From contig NZ_CP021112.1 of the NCBI RefSeq assembly GCF_002119765.1, positions 3,342,501 to 3,406,500 of the forward strand: a stretch of DNA of 64,000 bases. The letters are read 5' to 3'. The stretch is from Pseudorhodoplanes sinuspersici. Its GTDB lineage: Bacteria > Pseudomonadota > Alphaproteobacteria > Rhizobiales > Xanthobacteraceae. The translations under genes and the position numbers were made by a program. The notes under the pieces were generated by a model. That model worked only from the letters and a program-made list of their open reading frames with translations, had not been told where the DNA came from and made no database searches. Shown piece after piece: positions 37,694-47,665 of the stretch. The number at the start of each line of letters is the position of its first letter. The stretch's first letter is position 1.

Positions 37694-39223
37694 TTATTTG
37701 ATGACGATGCGGCCTTCGACGCCGGTCCTTACCGTCTTGATTTTTTCGAGATATTTGATGACTTCGTTGATCATCAGCGGGCCGTCGTGGCCGGGCAAGA
37801 GCTCGCGCACATTGTCGAAGGCTTCATAGCCGTCGCCGCCATTGGCCATGAAGTCATTGGTGGCAAGCTTGTAGATTTTTGTATCGTCCAGCGGCGCGCC
37901 GTTAGCATCGATTGATACGATGCGCTGACCGACCGGCCGCGATGGATCGACGACGATCTTGAGACCGGACACTTGCGGGAAGCGACCGGCTGGGCGCGGC
38001 AGGAAACTGAAGCCGTTTTCAAGCCCCGCGCGAACCGCCTTGCCGGTGATTTCCAGAACCGCGACATGATTGCGGAACACCAGCTCCGACATCATGTCGC
38101 GCCGTGTGATGGCGCTGCCCGGCGGATAGATCTTGCCGCCGCGGATGCCGCCGCCGTTGGTGATGGCGATCTCCGCACCGGTATCGGCGCGCATGGCGTC
38201 CGCAATCAAATCACCGATCGCCGCTTCCTGCGTGCGCACGACCGGATTGCGGCTGTCGAGTTCGACGGCCGTGGTGGCGATGACGGTGCCGAGTGCGCCG
38301 GACAATTTGCTCTCATAGTCCTTGACAGCTGCATGCACTTCGGGATCGGGCGTCACGTGCCGTGTGTCGATGACACGAAACTCCGGATGCCACAACACTT
38401 CGCGGCGGCCTTCGTTGGTGCGCACCGTAAAGGTGACGTCCATGCAAGTCACGAAATGCGCATCATAGCTCGACTCGATAGCGGCGGTTCGGCCATCGTA
38501 ATTCAGCCAGAGATCGTGATCGTGACCGCTGAGAATGATATCGGCCGCCTGCATGCGATACATCTCTTCGTCCTTGGCGCGGTCGGTATGGACAACGGCG
38601 ACAACCACATCTGCGCCTTCCTTGCGCAACGCGATCGCTTGCTTCTCCACCGTTGCAACCGACGGAGGAAATTTCAGATCGCCAGGGCTGGACAAAATCA
38701 CCGCGTCTTCATCGGTGGCGCCGGTCAGGCCAATGCGGACGCCATCGATGTCGATGATCGAGCGTTCGAAAAAGCCCGGGATTAGCTTGCCGTCGGGATT
38801 GAGGATGTTGGCGGCATAGAGCGGAAATTTCGCCTGCCTCATCCGGTCGAAAAAGACATCCTTGCCGAAATCGAATTCGTGATTGCCCGGCACGAACACG
38901 TCCGGCGCGATCATGTTGGTGAGCATCATGATGTGCTCGCCGCGATCGAGTCCGGACATCAGCGATGGTGACAGCGTGTCGCCGGCATGGACGAAGAGGA
39001 CCTTTCCCTTGGCGCGTTCGGCCTTCACCACGGCCGCCAGCCGTGCGAAGCCGCCGCGCGGCTGGCCGTCCGGCGCCGCCTGTTCGCTCATCTGGTAAAT
39101 GTCGTTGACGAGGACGAAGGTGACCTTGGACCGGGACGCCTGTGCGGCCCCCAATCGCGGCAGGCCCGCAATCAGGGCGATACAGGATGAGCCAAGGAGG
39201 AGGAGACGGCGGGTGATGGTCAT
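37694..39223 (-). CDS. Bifunctional metallophosphatase / 5'-nucleotidase, exported
   Basis: A 509-residue enzyme with a Tat-like signal (TRRLLLLGSSCIALIAG). The metallophosphoesterase domain (residues about 35-250) has HAGDTLSPS, GNHEFDFG, VVHTDRAKDEE and GHDHDLW. The first motif, usually NDxHG, reads VNDIYQM, as in a known subgroup with Tyr for His. The C-terminal 5'-nucleotidase domain has NGGGIRGG and TNDFMANGGDGY, its substrate-binding motifs. It would release phosphate from nucleotides in the periplasm. Start ATG 39223; a GTG six codons earlier is in frame. It is divergent from hemH. Confidence 0.93.
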   Translation of the reverse strand: MTITRRLLLLGSSCIALIAGLPRLGAAQASRSKVTFVLVNDIYQMSEQAAPDGQPRGGFARLAAVVKAERAKGKVLFVHAGDTLSPSLMSGLDRGEHIMMLTNMIAPDVFVPGNHEFDFGKDVFFDRMRQAKFPLYAANILNPDGKLIPGFFERSIIDIDGVRIGLTGATDEDAVILSSPGDLKFPPSVATVEKQAIALRKEGADVVVAVVHTDRAKDEEMYRMQAADIILSGHDHDLWLNYDGRTAAIESSYDAHFVTCMDVTFTVRTNEGRREVLWHPEFRVIDTRHVTPDPEVHAAVKDYESKLSGALGTVIATTAVELDSRNPVVRTQEAAIGDLIADAMRADTGAEIAITNGGGIRGGKIYPPGSAITRRDMMSELVFRNHVAVLEITGKAVRAGLENGFSFLPRPAGRFPQVSGLKIVVDPSRPVGQRIVSIDANGAPLDDTKIYKLATNDFMANGGDGYEAFDNVRELLPGHDGPLMINEVIKYLEKIKTVRTGVEGRIVIK

Positions 39224-39269
39224 TTTACCGATTGATTTCACGGGCGGTTGCGTGGATTAGCATGGCTCT

Positions 39270-40328
39270 ATGAATAATGATGCATCGTCAGCCGGGGGCA
39301 CAGGGTCACCACGCCCGAACAGCCATCCGCCGATCAAGTCGGGACGGGTCGGCGTGTTGATCGCCAACCTCGGAACGCCGGATGCCACCGATTTCTGGTC
39401 GATGCGGCGATACCTCAAGGAGTTTTTGTCTGACAAAAGGGTCATCGAGGACAATTCGCTGACCTGGAAGCTGGTATTTAATGGCATCATTCTGACATTC
39501 CGCCCACGCGCCAAAGGCCGCGATTACGCTTCGATCTGGAACCGGGAGCGGAACGAGTCGCAGCTGAAAACGATCACCCGTTCTCAAAGCGAGAAGCTCG
39601 CGGCTTCGCTCGTTGGCGTCGATGACAGGATCGATGTGGCTTGGGGCATGCGCTATGGCAATCCGTCGGTTGGTTCAGCCATCGATGAATTGGTGGCCAA
39701 GGGCTGCGATCGCCTTCTATTTGTGCCGCTCTACCCGCAATATGCGGCGGCAACGTCGGCGACGGCATGTGATGCGGCTTTCAGACATCTGATGACGATG
39801 CGCTGGCAGCCAACGTTACGCGTGGCGCCACCCTATTATGATGACCCTGTCTATATCGATGCCGTTGCAACGTCGCTCCGCGACGCACTCGGCACACTGT
39901 CCTTCAAGCCGGATGTGATCCTTGCGTCCTTTCACGGGATTCCGCAGGATTATTTCGATAAGGGCGATCCTTATTACTGCCAATGCGCCAAAACCGTCCG
40001 GCTTCTGCGGGCCGCGCTGGGTCTCGATGAGGCCCAATTCCGCCTGACATTCCAGTCGCGGTTCGGTCCGGCGGAATGGCTCCAGCCCTATACGGACAAA
40101 ACCGTGGAGGCTTTGGCAAAGAGCGGGGTGAAGAATCTCGCCATTGTCACGCCGGGCTTTTCCGCTGATTGCCTGGAGACGCTGGAGGAGATCGCGGTCG
40201 AAAATGGCGATATTTTCAAACGCAATGGCGGGGACAACTTCGCCGCTATCCCGTGTCTGAACGACAGCGATCAGGGCATGCGCGTGATCCGTGAGGTTGT
40301 ACTGCGCGAACTCAAGGGGTGGGTCTGA
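39270..40328 (+). CDS. hemH: Ferrochelatase
   Basis: A 352-residue enzyme inserting ferrous iron into protoporphyrin IX, the last step of haem synthesis. Family motifs are present: GVLIANLGTPDATDFWSMRRYLKEFLSDKRVIE, LFVPLYPQYAAATSA, the signature LASFHGIPQDYFDKGDPYYCQC (catalytic His) and VTPGFSADCLETLEEIA (Glu of the metal site). Its N-terminus has about 25 extra residues. No strong ribosome site precedes the ATG. The barrel protein gene follows after 120 bp. Confidence 0.97.
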   Translation: MNNDASSAGGTGSPRPNSHPPIKSGRVGVLIANLGTPDATDFWSMRRYLKEFLSDKRVIEDNSLTWKLVFNGIILTFRPRAKGRDYASIWNRERNESQLKTITRSQSEKLAASLVGVDDRIDVAWGMRYGNPSVGSAIDELVAKGCDRLLFVPLYPQYAAATSATACDAAFRHLMTMRWQPTLRVAPPYYDDPVYIDAVATSLRDALGTLSFKPDVILASFHGIPQDYFDKGDPYYCQCAKTVRLLRAALGLDEAQFRLTFQSRFGPAEWLQPYTDKTVEALAKSGVKNLAIVTPGFSADCLETLEEIAVENGDIFKRNGGDNFAAIPCLNDSDQGMRVIREVVLRELKGWV

Positions 40329-40448
40329 AACCCTAACCTGCTGTTAACCATAACCCTTTTAACTCCGTTAACCATTTCCGCCGGCCGCGAGGCCGGCTGC
40401 AGCCGTTCGCTTGTCCTGAAAGGGATGGTGCGCGGCGGGAGTTAACGG

Positions 40449-42062
40449 GTGTCGCGTCATCGCCGAGACCTTGCGGTTACGAGTGTTCTGGGCGTCGCAG
40501 GTGTAGTCTGCGCGGCCGGTGCCGCATGGGTGCAGCCGGTGTGGGCGCAGGTCCAGCCGCAGGACCCGTCAGTGCCGAGCCTGTTCGAGCCGCATTTCGA
40601 CAGCGGCTTGCAGCGCCCGCAACAATTCCGCAAGCCGGGGTCGCCGGACTTGCCGCTATCCAACGCCGCGGGCACGACCGGTTTCGATGCCACCAACGCC
40701 AATGCCAAGCGCAAGGCGAAGGAAGAGGCGCGCAAACGCGCCATTACCGATGCCGAAAATCTTCCGCCCGTCGTGTCATCGGGGACCGATCGCACCGTGC
40801 AGGCTGTCTTTCAGCGGCAGGAAAGCGCCGCTGCGATGCGTCGACGCGCGATCAATACAGCAGCGGCACCGCTTGATGCCACAGGCGCCATCGCGGCACG
40901 CCCGATCCGCCGTCGCTTTGTCGAGGACGATCCATTCGGCCCGACCGGTTTCCGGCGCGGCGCGTTCATTTTCAAACCGGCGATCGACGTGTCGGGCGGC
41001 TACAATTCCAATCCGGGGCAGCGCCAGAATTTTCCGGGATCGAGTTTCGAGCAAGTCGCGGCAGAGATGAACATCAAGTCCGACTGGGTGAGGCACGAAT
41101 GGAATACCGACCTGCGCGGCAGCTACATCTGGTACAACGACCTCGAGCAATACAACAAACCCGATATCAACCTGCGCACCAATGCGCGCATCGATATCTC
41201 GAAACAGACGAGAGCGAACGTCGAGGGCTATTTCGCACTTGCCGCCGACGATCCCGGCGACCCCAACCTGCCGACCGATGTGGCCAAGCCTCCACTCTTC
41301 ATTTCAACCGGCGGCACCGCCGGCATCACGCATACGTTCAACAGGCTCGAAGTCACGTTGAAGGGCAGCATCGACCGTACGGCCTATGGCGATGCGGTAT
41401 TGAATAACGGATCGCTGCTCGATCTGCGTGACCGCAATTACAATCAATATGGCTTACGCTTGCGCGTGGGCTACGAGACGTTGCCGGGTATTATTCCATT
41501 TGTGGAAGGGGGCATCGATCACCGCCAGCACGACCGCACGACGGACGAAGACGGGATCAATCGCGATTCCAACGGCCAGTTCGTCAAAGTTGGCACGACA
41601 TTCGAATTGAGCCGCTATCTCGTCGGTGAAGCTTCTGTGGGCCTGCTGGAACGGGAATACGCGGATCCGGCCTTCCAGAAACTGCACAGTCCATTGTTCG
41701 ACGCATCGCTAATTTATTACGCGACGCCTCTGACCACCTTGAAACTCAATGCGGCGACGACGGTCTCTGAATCGATCATTGCCGGTGTGTCCGGTGCATT
41801 GTCGAACGATTTCACATTCCAGATCGATCACGCCTTCCGGCGTTGGTTGATCGGCACAGTGAAGCTCGGCTATGGCACCGATAATTACGAAGGGTCGGCG
41901 CGCGACGACAAGCGCTACATCGTTTCCGGTGGTCTAATCTACAAAGCGACGCGCGATGTGCATTTCCGTGCGGAATATCGCCGCGAGTGGTTGAACTCGA
42001 CCTTCCCGAGTCAGGATTATGTTGCGAATATCTTCACGGTAGGCTTGCGACTGATGCGATAG
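40449..42062 (+). CDS. Outer-membrane beta-barrel protein
   Basis: A 537-residue protein with a signal peptide (SVLGVAGVVCAAGAAWVQPVWAQ), a disordered region rich in Ala, Arg and Asp (residues about 35-165), then a barrel of about 370 residues with alternating strands (AFIFKPAIDVSGGYNSNPG ... FRAEYRREWLNSTF ... IFTVGLRLMR), ending in an aromatic/hydrophobic last strand of the type recognised by BamA, though with terminal Arg. It resembles outer-membrane beta-barrel proteins associated with polysaccharide export. GTG start with GGGAG nine bases upstream. Confidence 0.85.
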   Translation: MSRHRRDLAVTSVLGVAGVVCAAGAAWVQPVWAQVQPQDPSVPSLFEPHFDSGLQRPQQFRKPGSPDLPLSNAAGTTGFDATNANAKRKAKEEARKRAITDAENLPPVVSSGTDRTVQAVFQRQESAAAMRRRAINTAAAPLDATGAIAARPIRRRFVEDDPFGPTGFRRGAFIFKPAIDVSGGYNSNPGQRQNFPGSSFEQVAAEMNIKSDWVRHEWNTDLRGSYIWYNDLEQYNKPDINLRTNARIDISKQTRANVEGYFALAADDPGDPNLPTDVAKPPLFISTGGTAGITHTFNRLEVTLKGSIDRTAYGDAVLNNGSLLDLRDRNYNQYGLRLRVGYETLPGIIPFVEGGIDHRQHDRTTDEDGINRDSNGQFVKVGTTFELSRYLVGEASVGLLEREYADPAFQKLHSPLFDASLIYYATPLTTLKLNAATTVSESIIAGVSGALSNDFTFQIDHAFRRWLIGTVKLGYGTDNYEGSARDDKRYIVSGGLIYKATRDVHFRAEYRREWLNSTFPSQDYVANIFTVGLRLMR

Positions 42063-42147
42063 TTTCCGTCATGACCGACCACAGGGCGTTAAGATGCATC
42101 TTGACGACTTAACGCCCGCCTGTGACGAATGCTTGGTGTGGAAAGCC

Positions 42148-43023
42148 CTACCCCAACAATGCTTTCAGCTCTTCACGCAATTCCGGGGCGAGGTCTTTCC
42201 GATTCAGCGCATAGGCGACGTTGGCAGTCAGGAAGCCAAGCTTCGAACCGCAATCATAGGAGCGGCCTTCGAACTTCACCGCGTAGAACGGCTGCTCCTT
42301 CGACAGCCGGATCATCGCATCGGTGAGCTGGATTTCTCCGCCGGCGCCCGTCTGCTGGTTCTCGAGAATGTCAAAGATCTCAGGCTGCAGGATATAGCGT
42401 CCGGTGATTGAGAGATTCGACGGCGCATCCTCGCGCTTGGGCTTCTCGACCATCTGCGTAATCGGCATTGCTTTGGCCGAACCTTTCTCGACACCGACGA
42501 TGCCATACATGTGCACGCGGTCCATCGGGACTTCCTCGACGGCAATCAGGTTGGCCTTCTCCTTCTGCGTGGCATAGGCATCGACCATCTGTTTCAGGCA
42601 GCCCGGCTCGTTCTGCACCAGCACGTCCGGGAGCACGACCGCGAAAGGTTCATTGCCGACAATATCGCGTGCGCACCACACGGCGTGACCGAGGCCAAGC
42701 GGCGATTGCTGGCGCGTGAAGCTGGTTGAGCCGGCGGCGGGCGTATCTTCGGCGAGCAATGTCAGCTCGTTTTTCTTGTTGCGTTCCTTGAGCGTCACTT
42801 CGAGTTCGAACTGGCGATCGAAATGGTCCTCGATCACCGACTTGTTGCGGCCGGTGACGAAGATCAGATGCTCGATACCGGCTTCGCGAGCCTCATCCAC
42901 GACATGCTGGATCAGCGGCCGGTCGACCACGGTCAACATTTCTTTCGGCATGGCTTTGGTCGCGGGAAGGAACCGGGTGCCAAGGCCGGCAACCGGGAAA
43001 ATCGCTTTTCGAACGGGCTTCAT
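42148..43023 (-). CDS. galU: UTP-glucose-1-phosphate uridylyltransferase
   Basis: A 291-residue enzyme making UDP-glucose, the precursor for glycans and glycolipids. The nucleotidyltransferase motif is AIFPVAGLGTRFLPATKAMPKEMLTVVDRPLIQ at the N-terminus; the UDP-glucose-binding Lys region is MVEKPKRED, and GGEIQLTDAM and YDCGSKLGFLTANV are family signatures. The ATG at 43023 gives a normal-length GalU; the frame runs further upstream but without family similarity. It is divergent from the lytic transglycosylase gene. Confidence 0.97.
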   Translation of the reverse strand: MKPVRKAIFPVAGLGTRFLPATKAMPKEMLTVVDRPLIQHVVDEAREAGIEHLIFVTGRNKSVIEDHFDRQFELEVTLKERNKKNELTLLAEDTPAAGSTSFTRQQSPLGLGHAVWCARDIVGNEPFAVVLPDVLVQNEPGCLKQMVDAYATQKEKANLIAVEEVPMDRVHMYGIVGVEKGSAKAMPITQMVEKPKREDAPSNLSITGRYILQPEIFDILENQQTGAGGEIQLTDAMIRLSKEQPFYAVKFEGRSYDCGSKLGFLTANVAYALNRKDLAPELREELKALLG

Positions 43024-43215
43024 GATGAGATCGGACCGAATGATGAGAGGTGGCGAAGGCTGCGGGAAAATGTCGCTGCTGTTATCACGCAGAAGTTGGA
43101 AAATACCGGCTTCATGTCTCCTGATGTCCACGCTTTTGTGAGTGTCGTTAATCGTCTTGCAACCATATCCGTTCCCCATTGGGTTTTATTATGTCGCGGG
43201 TTGCGTGAGGCCGGA

Positions 43216-44583
43216 ATGGCGCGTCGAAACGGAAAATCACGGGTTTGGCCGGGGGTCGCGCTTGCGGTGGCTCTGAGCGGATGTGCCGGCGGTCCGGGGG
43301 ATGAACCCGTGGGTACCGTTACAACGGCGTCGCCTCCGCGCGCCCAAGCGAGCAGCCCGGTTCGCCGGTCTCATGCACAGGCGACAGGTCCTCAGTGGAG
43401 CGGCGAGTCGGGTGCGTCCGGCCATCCACTGATGACGTCGAATGCGATCCGTTCGTCGGCGGCCAATTTCCAGCAATGTCTGCAAAGTCTGGCGCCAGCG
43501 GCTGCCAGGCGCGGTATTCCGAAGGCGGAATATGATGCCTATACGCGCGATCTCACGCCCGACCTCAAGATCATGGATCTGATCGATGCGCAGCCGGAAT
43601 TCACCCGCAGCTTCTGGGACTATCTCGATGCGCTTGTCAGCGAGGATCGCATCCAGCGCGGCCGCGCTGTGCTGGCGGAGAACCGCGCCGCCTTCGATGC
43701 TATGGAAAAGGCTTATGGGATCGACCGGCACATCATCGCCGCGATCTGGGGCATCGAGTCCAAATATTCGACGATGATGGGCGACCGCTACGTGGTGCGC
43801 TCCACGGCGACGCTCGCTTGTATCGGCCGCCGGCAAGAGTATTTCCGTAACGAGTTTCTGGCCGCGCTCGAATTGCTGCATCGGGGCGACGTAAAGCCCG
43901 ATCACATGAAAGGCTCATGGGCCGGTGCGTTCGGGCCGACTCAGTTCATGCCAACTGTCTACAAGAACTACGCCGTCGATGCGGATGGCGATGGTCATCG
44001 CGACGTCACCACGTCGGTGCCGGACTTGCTGTTTTCGACCGCGAATTACTTCCGCAAGCATGGGTGGGAGACAGGTCAGACCTGGGGTTACGAAGTGGTC
44101 GTGCCGCAAAATTTCAATTTCATGCTGGCGGACCGTTCGAAAGTCATGACCATTCGCGAATGGGAACGTCTCGGCATCACCCGCGCGGGCGGCAAGCCAT
44201 TCCCGCGCTCATCCGACCGCGCCTTCCTGGTGGTGCCAGCCGGTTCGCAGGGGCCAGCCTTCCTGATGCTCAATAATTTTCGCGTGATCATGCGTTACAA
44301 TCCGGCTGAGGCTTACGCGCTGGCGATCGGCCATCTGGCCGACCGGTTGCGCGGTGGCGAGCCCTTCGTACAAGCTTGGCCGCGGCATGAGCGGGTCCTC
44401 AGTCGCGACGAGCGCGCGGAAATGCAGCAATTGCTGGTCCGGCGCGGTTTCAACATCGGCGAAGCGGACGGTCGCTTCGGGCCCAAGACCCGGGCGGCGA
44501 TCCGTAACTTCCAGGCGCGGGCAGGGCTGGTCCCGGACGGTTTCCCGACCGCGACCGTGCTGGCGCGGCTGCGGGGTAGTTAG
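43216..44583 (+). CDS. Lytic murein transglycosylase B-type lipoprotein with peptidoglycan-binding domain
   Basis: A 455-residue protein. The N-terminus has a lipobox, ALAVALSGC, so it is probably anchored in the outer membrane. The SLT_2 (GH103, MltB) domain occupies residues about 85-370: catalytic Glu in AAIWGIESKYSTMMGDRYVVRSTATLAC, then SWAGAFGPTQFMPTVYKNYAVDADGDG. A PG_binding_1 domain closes the protein (MQQLLVRRGFNIGEADGRFGPKTRAAIRNFQ). It cleaves glycan strands to 1,6-anhydromuropeptides. GAGG precedes ATG 43216. The SGNH hydrolase gene follows 80 bp downstream. Confidence 0.95.
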   Translation: MARRNGKSRVWPGVALAVALSGCAGGPGDEPVGTVTTASPPRAQASSPVRRSHAQATGPQWSGESGASGHPLMTSNAIRSSAANFQQCLQSLAPAAARRGIPKAEYDAYTRDLTPDLKIMDLIDAQPEFTRSFWDYLDALVSEDRIQRGRAVLAENRAAFDAMEKAYGIDRHIIAAIWGIESKYSTMMGDRYVVRSTATLACIGRRQEYFRNEFLAALELLHRGDVKPDHMKGSWAGAFGPTQFMPTVYKNYAVDADGDGHRDVTTSVPDLLFSTANYFRKHGWETGQTWGYEVVVPQNFNFMLADRSKVMTIREWERLGITRAGGKPFPRSSDRAFLVVPAGSQGPAFLMLNNFRVIMRYNPAEAYALAIGHLADRLRGGEPFVQAWPRHERVLSRDERAEMQQLLVRRGFNIGEADGRFGPKTRAAIRNFQARAGLVPDGFPTATVLARLRGS

Positions 44584-44663
44584 CACCTTCGACTCGCCAC
44601 GTTCTCCTGCTATGCGGTAGAGGTAACGGTAACGAGCCGGTATCATCGCACGGACCATTGAGA

Positions 44664-46229
44664 ATGGCATCGAACAGCCAACATTGTCGGCGGCGCCGCA
44701 GGCTCTTTGGGGCCAAGACCGTCTGTGCGGTGGCTATGATTGTTGGTGCGGGTATTTATGTTCTGCCGGCCAGCGCTCAGTTTTTTCCGTTCGATGATCG
44801 CTTCTTCAGCCCGCAGCCGCATCGCCCTGTTCGTCCACCGGTGCAGGAGGATTTCAGCCGGGCGCCAGCTGCGAAACAGCCCGAAGTTGCGCCGACGATC
44901 CGAATCCTTGTCCTCGGCGACTCGATGGCCGACTGGCTAGCCTATGGTCTCGAGGAGCAACTTGCAGAGACGCCGGAGATCGGCATCGTGCGCAAGCATC
45001 GTGCGTTCTCTGGTCTTATCCGCTACGAGCAGCGCAGCGATGCCGAGTGGCCGAAGGTCGCCCGTGATCTGATCGCACAGGAAAAGCCGCAAGCGATCAT
45101 CATGCTGGTCGGTCTGCAGGACCGCCAGGCGATCCGTGAGAAGGTGCAGCCCGCGCCGGCGAAACCGGCGGCGTCACAGAAGCCGGGCACGCCTGCCGCA
45201 GCCGGACAGACCCAACAGCAGCCAGCAGCCAGTCAGCAGGGCGCGCAGCATGGCGCCGCGCAACCAAAGTCGGCCGAGCCCACCGATGACGAGACGCCTG
45301 CAACTGCCGCAAACGAGCAGCAGCGTGTCAAGGTGAGCGGACCCGCCGAATTTCGCTCTGAAAAATGGGAAGAACTCTACGGCGCCCGTGTCGACGAGAT
45401 GATCTCGGTGCTGAAGACAGCGAATGTGCCGGTGCTGTGGGTTGGTGTCCCCGCCGTGCGCGGAACGAAGTCGACCTCAGACCTGCAATATCTCAATGAG
45501 ATCGTGCGGCCTCATGTCGAGAAAGCCGGAGTCATCTACGTGAATGTGTGGGATGGCTTTGTCGACGAGCGCAACAACTTCATGCAGCGCGGTCCCGACG
45601 TTGAAGGCCAGATCCGTCAGTTGCGGACGTCCGACGGAGTTCACTTCACGCGCTTTGGTGCGCGCAAGCTTGCGCATTATGTCGAGCGCGATCTGCGCCG
45701 TGTGCTGCGTGAGCCAATCCCGGCGGCGCTGACCACGCCGTCCGAGCCTGCCCAGGCCGTTGCAGCGCCGGCAAAGCCTACAGGTCCGGCCGCGCGTCCG
45801 CTCGCCGGGCCGGTGATTCTGCTGGATACGCCATTGCGGGAACCGGATGATCTTCTTGGCGGCGATACCGGCAAGAATGATGCACTGGATCCGCAGGCGA
45901 GCCGCATGCTGGTCAAGGGCGAGCCGATACGTGCCGAAGCAGGTCGCGCCGACGATTTCTCCTGGCCTCCGCGCATGCTTGTTCTTGCAGTGAGCGAGCC
46001 ATTGCCGCCGACCGGTCCACCGCTGGCGATCGTGCGTGCAAACCAGCCAACCCCAACACAACAGGCGGCTCTCGCCAAGCGCGGCGCGCCGGCTCCCGGC
46101 GCGCGCGTTGCCGGGCAACCGGTGCTGCAAGGACAGGCACGCCCGCAGGCGCAGCAAGCGCCGACCTTCTGGCGCCGGATCATACCGGATTCCGGGCCGC
46201 GTTTCTTCTTCGGATTGTTCGGGCGGTAA
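44664..46229 (+). CDS. DUF459-type SGNH/GDSL hydrolase, exported
   Basis: A 521-residue protein with an N-terminal signal or anchor (TVCAVAMIVGAGIYVLPASAQ). The SGNH fold shows block I as LVLGDSMADWLAYGLEEQL (Ser), a Gly block (MLVGLQDRQAIRE), and block V as TSDGVHFTRFGARKLAHY (Asp and His). A Pro/Gln/Ala-rich insertion of about 55 residues (residues about 155-215) splits the catalytic domain, and a second Pro/Ala-rich tail follows it. Such proteins are taken to act on acyl groups of envelope polysaccharide. Placed after the transglycosylase and near galU, it fits an envelope role. Confidence 0.88.
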   Translation: MASNSQHCRRRRRLFGAKTVCAVAMIVGAGIYVLPASAQFFPFDDRFFSPQPHRPVRPPVQEDFSRAPAAKQPEVAPTIRILVLGDSMADWLAYGLEEQLAETPEIGIVRKHRAFSGLIRYEQRSDAEWPKVARDLIAQEKPQAIIMLVGLQDRQAIREKVQPAPAKPAASQKPGTPAAAGQTQQQPAASQQGAQHGAAQPKSAEPTDDETPATAANEQQRVKVSGPAEFRSEKWEELYGARVDEMISVLKTANVPVLWVGVPAVRGTKSTSDLQYLNEIVRPHVEKAGVIYVNVWDGFVDERNNFMQRGPDVEGQIRQLRTSDGVHFTRFGARKLAHYVERDLRRVLREPIPAALTTPSEPAQAVAAPAKPTGPAARPLAGPVILLDTPLREPDDLLGGDTGKNDALDPQASRMLVKGEPIRAEAGRADDFSWPPRMLVLAVSEPLPPTGPPLAIVRANQPTPTQQAALAKRGAPAPGARVAGQPVLQGQARPQAQQAPTFWRRIIPDSGPRFFFGLFGR

Positions 46230-46241
46230 GTCCTGCCGCGC

Positions 46242-47660
46242 TTAACGCGGCAGGTTGGTCATTCCCATCAGGAACTTGTCGATCGCATGGGCGCATTGGC
46301 GTCCTTCGCGGATCGCCCAGACCACAAGCGACTGGCCACGCCGCATATCGCCGGCAGCAAACACCTTCGGCAGCGAGGTCTTGTAATCGTCGGTATTGGC
46401 ACGGGCATTGCCGCGCTGATCGAGGGCAACGCCAAGCGACTTCAGCATGCCGTCCTGCACTGGATGGACGAAGCCCATCGCCAGCAACACGAGATCAGCC
46501 TTGATCGTAAACTCGCTGCCGGGGATTGGCTTGATCTTGTCGTCAGCGCGAACGCAATGAATAGCCTTCACCTTGCCATTCTCGCCTTCGAATTTTTGGG
46601 TCAGCACCGAGAATTCACGCTCGGCACCTTCCTCGTGACTCGATGATGTACGCAACTTGTAGGGCCAATCCGGCCAGGTCAGCGCCTTGTTCTCGCGCTT
46701 CGGTGGCATTGGCATGATTTCGAAATTGGTCACCGACAGCGCGCCTTGGCGGATCGATGTGCCGATGCAGTCCGAGCCGGTATCGCCGCCGCCGATCACG
46801 ACGACATGTTTGCCGGTTGCAAGAATGTCTTTCACGCCGGTCAGCGGTTCGCCGGAGACGCGACGGTTCTGCTGCGGCAGGAAGTCCATCGCGAAGTGGA
46901 TGCCGTCGAGGTCCCGGCCGGGGATCGGCAGATCGCGCGGAAATTCCGAACCGCCAGTCAGCGCCACGGCATCATACTCGCCCAGCAGTTTCTCCGCCGG
47001 CACATTGACGCCGACATGCGCACCATAATGGAAGGTGACGCCTTCGCCTTGCATCTGCTCCACACGCAGATCGACGATTCCCTTTTCCATCTTGAAATCG
47101 GGAATGCCGTAGCGGAGAAGGCCTCCAGCTTTGGCGTGCTTTTCAAAAACATGCACGTCGTGACCAGCACGCGCAAGCTGCTGTGCGCAGGCCATGCCGG
47201 CCGGACCGGAGCCGACAACCGCGACTTTCTTGCCGGTTTTGATCGATGCAGGTTCGGGCTTGATCCAGCCGCTCTCAATCGCACGATCGGCAATCGCGCA
47301 CTCGATCGTCTTGATACTGACCGGCGTATCTTCGATGTTGAGCGTGCAGGATGCCTCGCACGGCGCCGGGCAGACGCGGCCGGTGACTTCCGGGAAGTTG
47401 TTGGTCGAGAGGAGGTTGCGGGCCGCTTCCTCCCAGTTGCCGCGATAAACCAGATCGTTCCAGTCCGGAATCTGGTTATTGACCGGGCAGCCGTTGTGAC
47501 AATACGGGATGCCGCAATCCATGCAGCGCGCGGCCTGATCGCGCGTGTCCTTCTCGGACAGCGGCAGGACGAACTCGCGATAGTTCTTCACCCGCTCTTC
47601 AACGGGAGCGTAATCGCGATCTTCGCGGTCGATTTCGAGGAAGCCGGTGATCTTACCCAT
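46242..47660 (-). CDS. gltD: Glutamate synthase (NADPH) small subunit
   Basis: A 472-residue subunit. Two 4Fe-4S clusters are bound by an N-terminal Cys-rich domain: [24 protein letters not shown] and [15 protein letters not shown]. The FAD motif is [21 protein letters not shown], the NADPH motif [17 protein letters not shown] and a final FAD motif [22 protein letters not shown]. It moves electrons from NADPH to the large subunit, which makes two glutamates from glutamine and 2-oxoglutarate. It starts five bases after the gltB stop, in one operon. Confidence 0.98.
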   Translation of the reverse strand: MGKITGFLEIDREDRDYAPVEERVKNYREFVLPLSEKDTRDQAARCMDCGIPYCHNGCPVNNQIPDWNDLVYRGNWEEAARNLLSTNNFPEVTGRVCPAPCEASCTLNIEDTPVSIKTIECAIADRAIESGWIKPEPASIKTGKKVAVVGSGPAGMACAQQLARAGHDVHVFEKHAKAGGLLRYGIPDFKMEKGIVDLRVEQMQGEGVTFHYGAHVGVNVPAEKLLGEYDAVALTGGSEFPRDLPIPGRDLDGIHFAMDFLPQQNRRVSGEPLTGVKDILATGKHVVVIGGGDTGSDCIGTSIRQGALSVTNFEIMPMPPKRENKALTWPDWPYKLRTSSSHEEGAEREFSVLTQKFEGENGKVKAIHCVRADDKIKPIPGSEFTIKADLVLLAMGFVHPVQDGMLKSLGVALDQRGNARANTDDYKTSLPKVFAAGDMRRGQSLVVWAIREGRQCAHAIDKFLMGMTNLPR

Positions 47661-47665
47661 GACTC

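Noticed and set aside
40344-40372. Cluster of three TTAAC sites before the outer-membrane barrel gene as CtrA boxes
   Set aside because: Spacings are 15 and 9 bases between starts, whereas a full CtrA site needs TTAA-N7-TTAA. No pair fits.
40381-40399. GCCGGCC-GCGA-GGCCGGC hairpin after hemH as an intrinsic terminator
   Set aside because: No T-run follows on the plus strand; evidence is too thin to list it as a feature.
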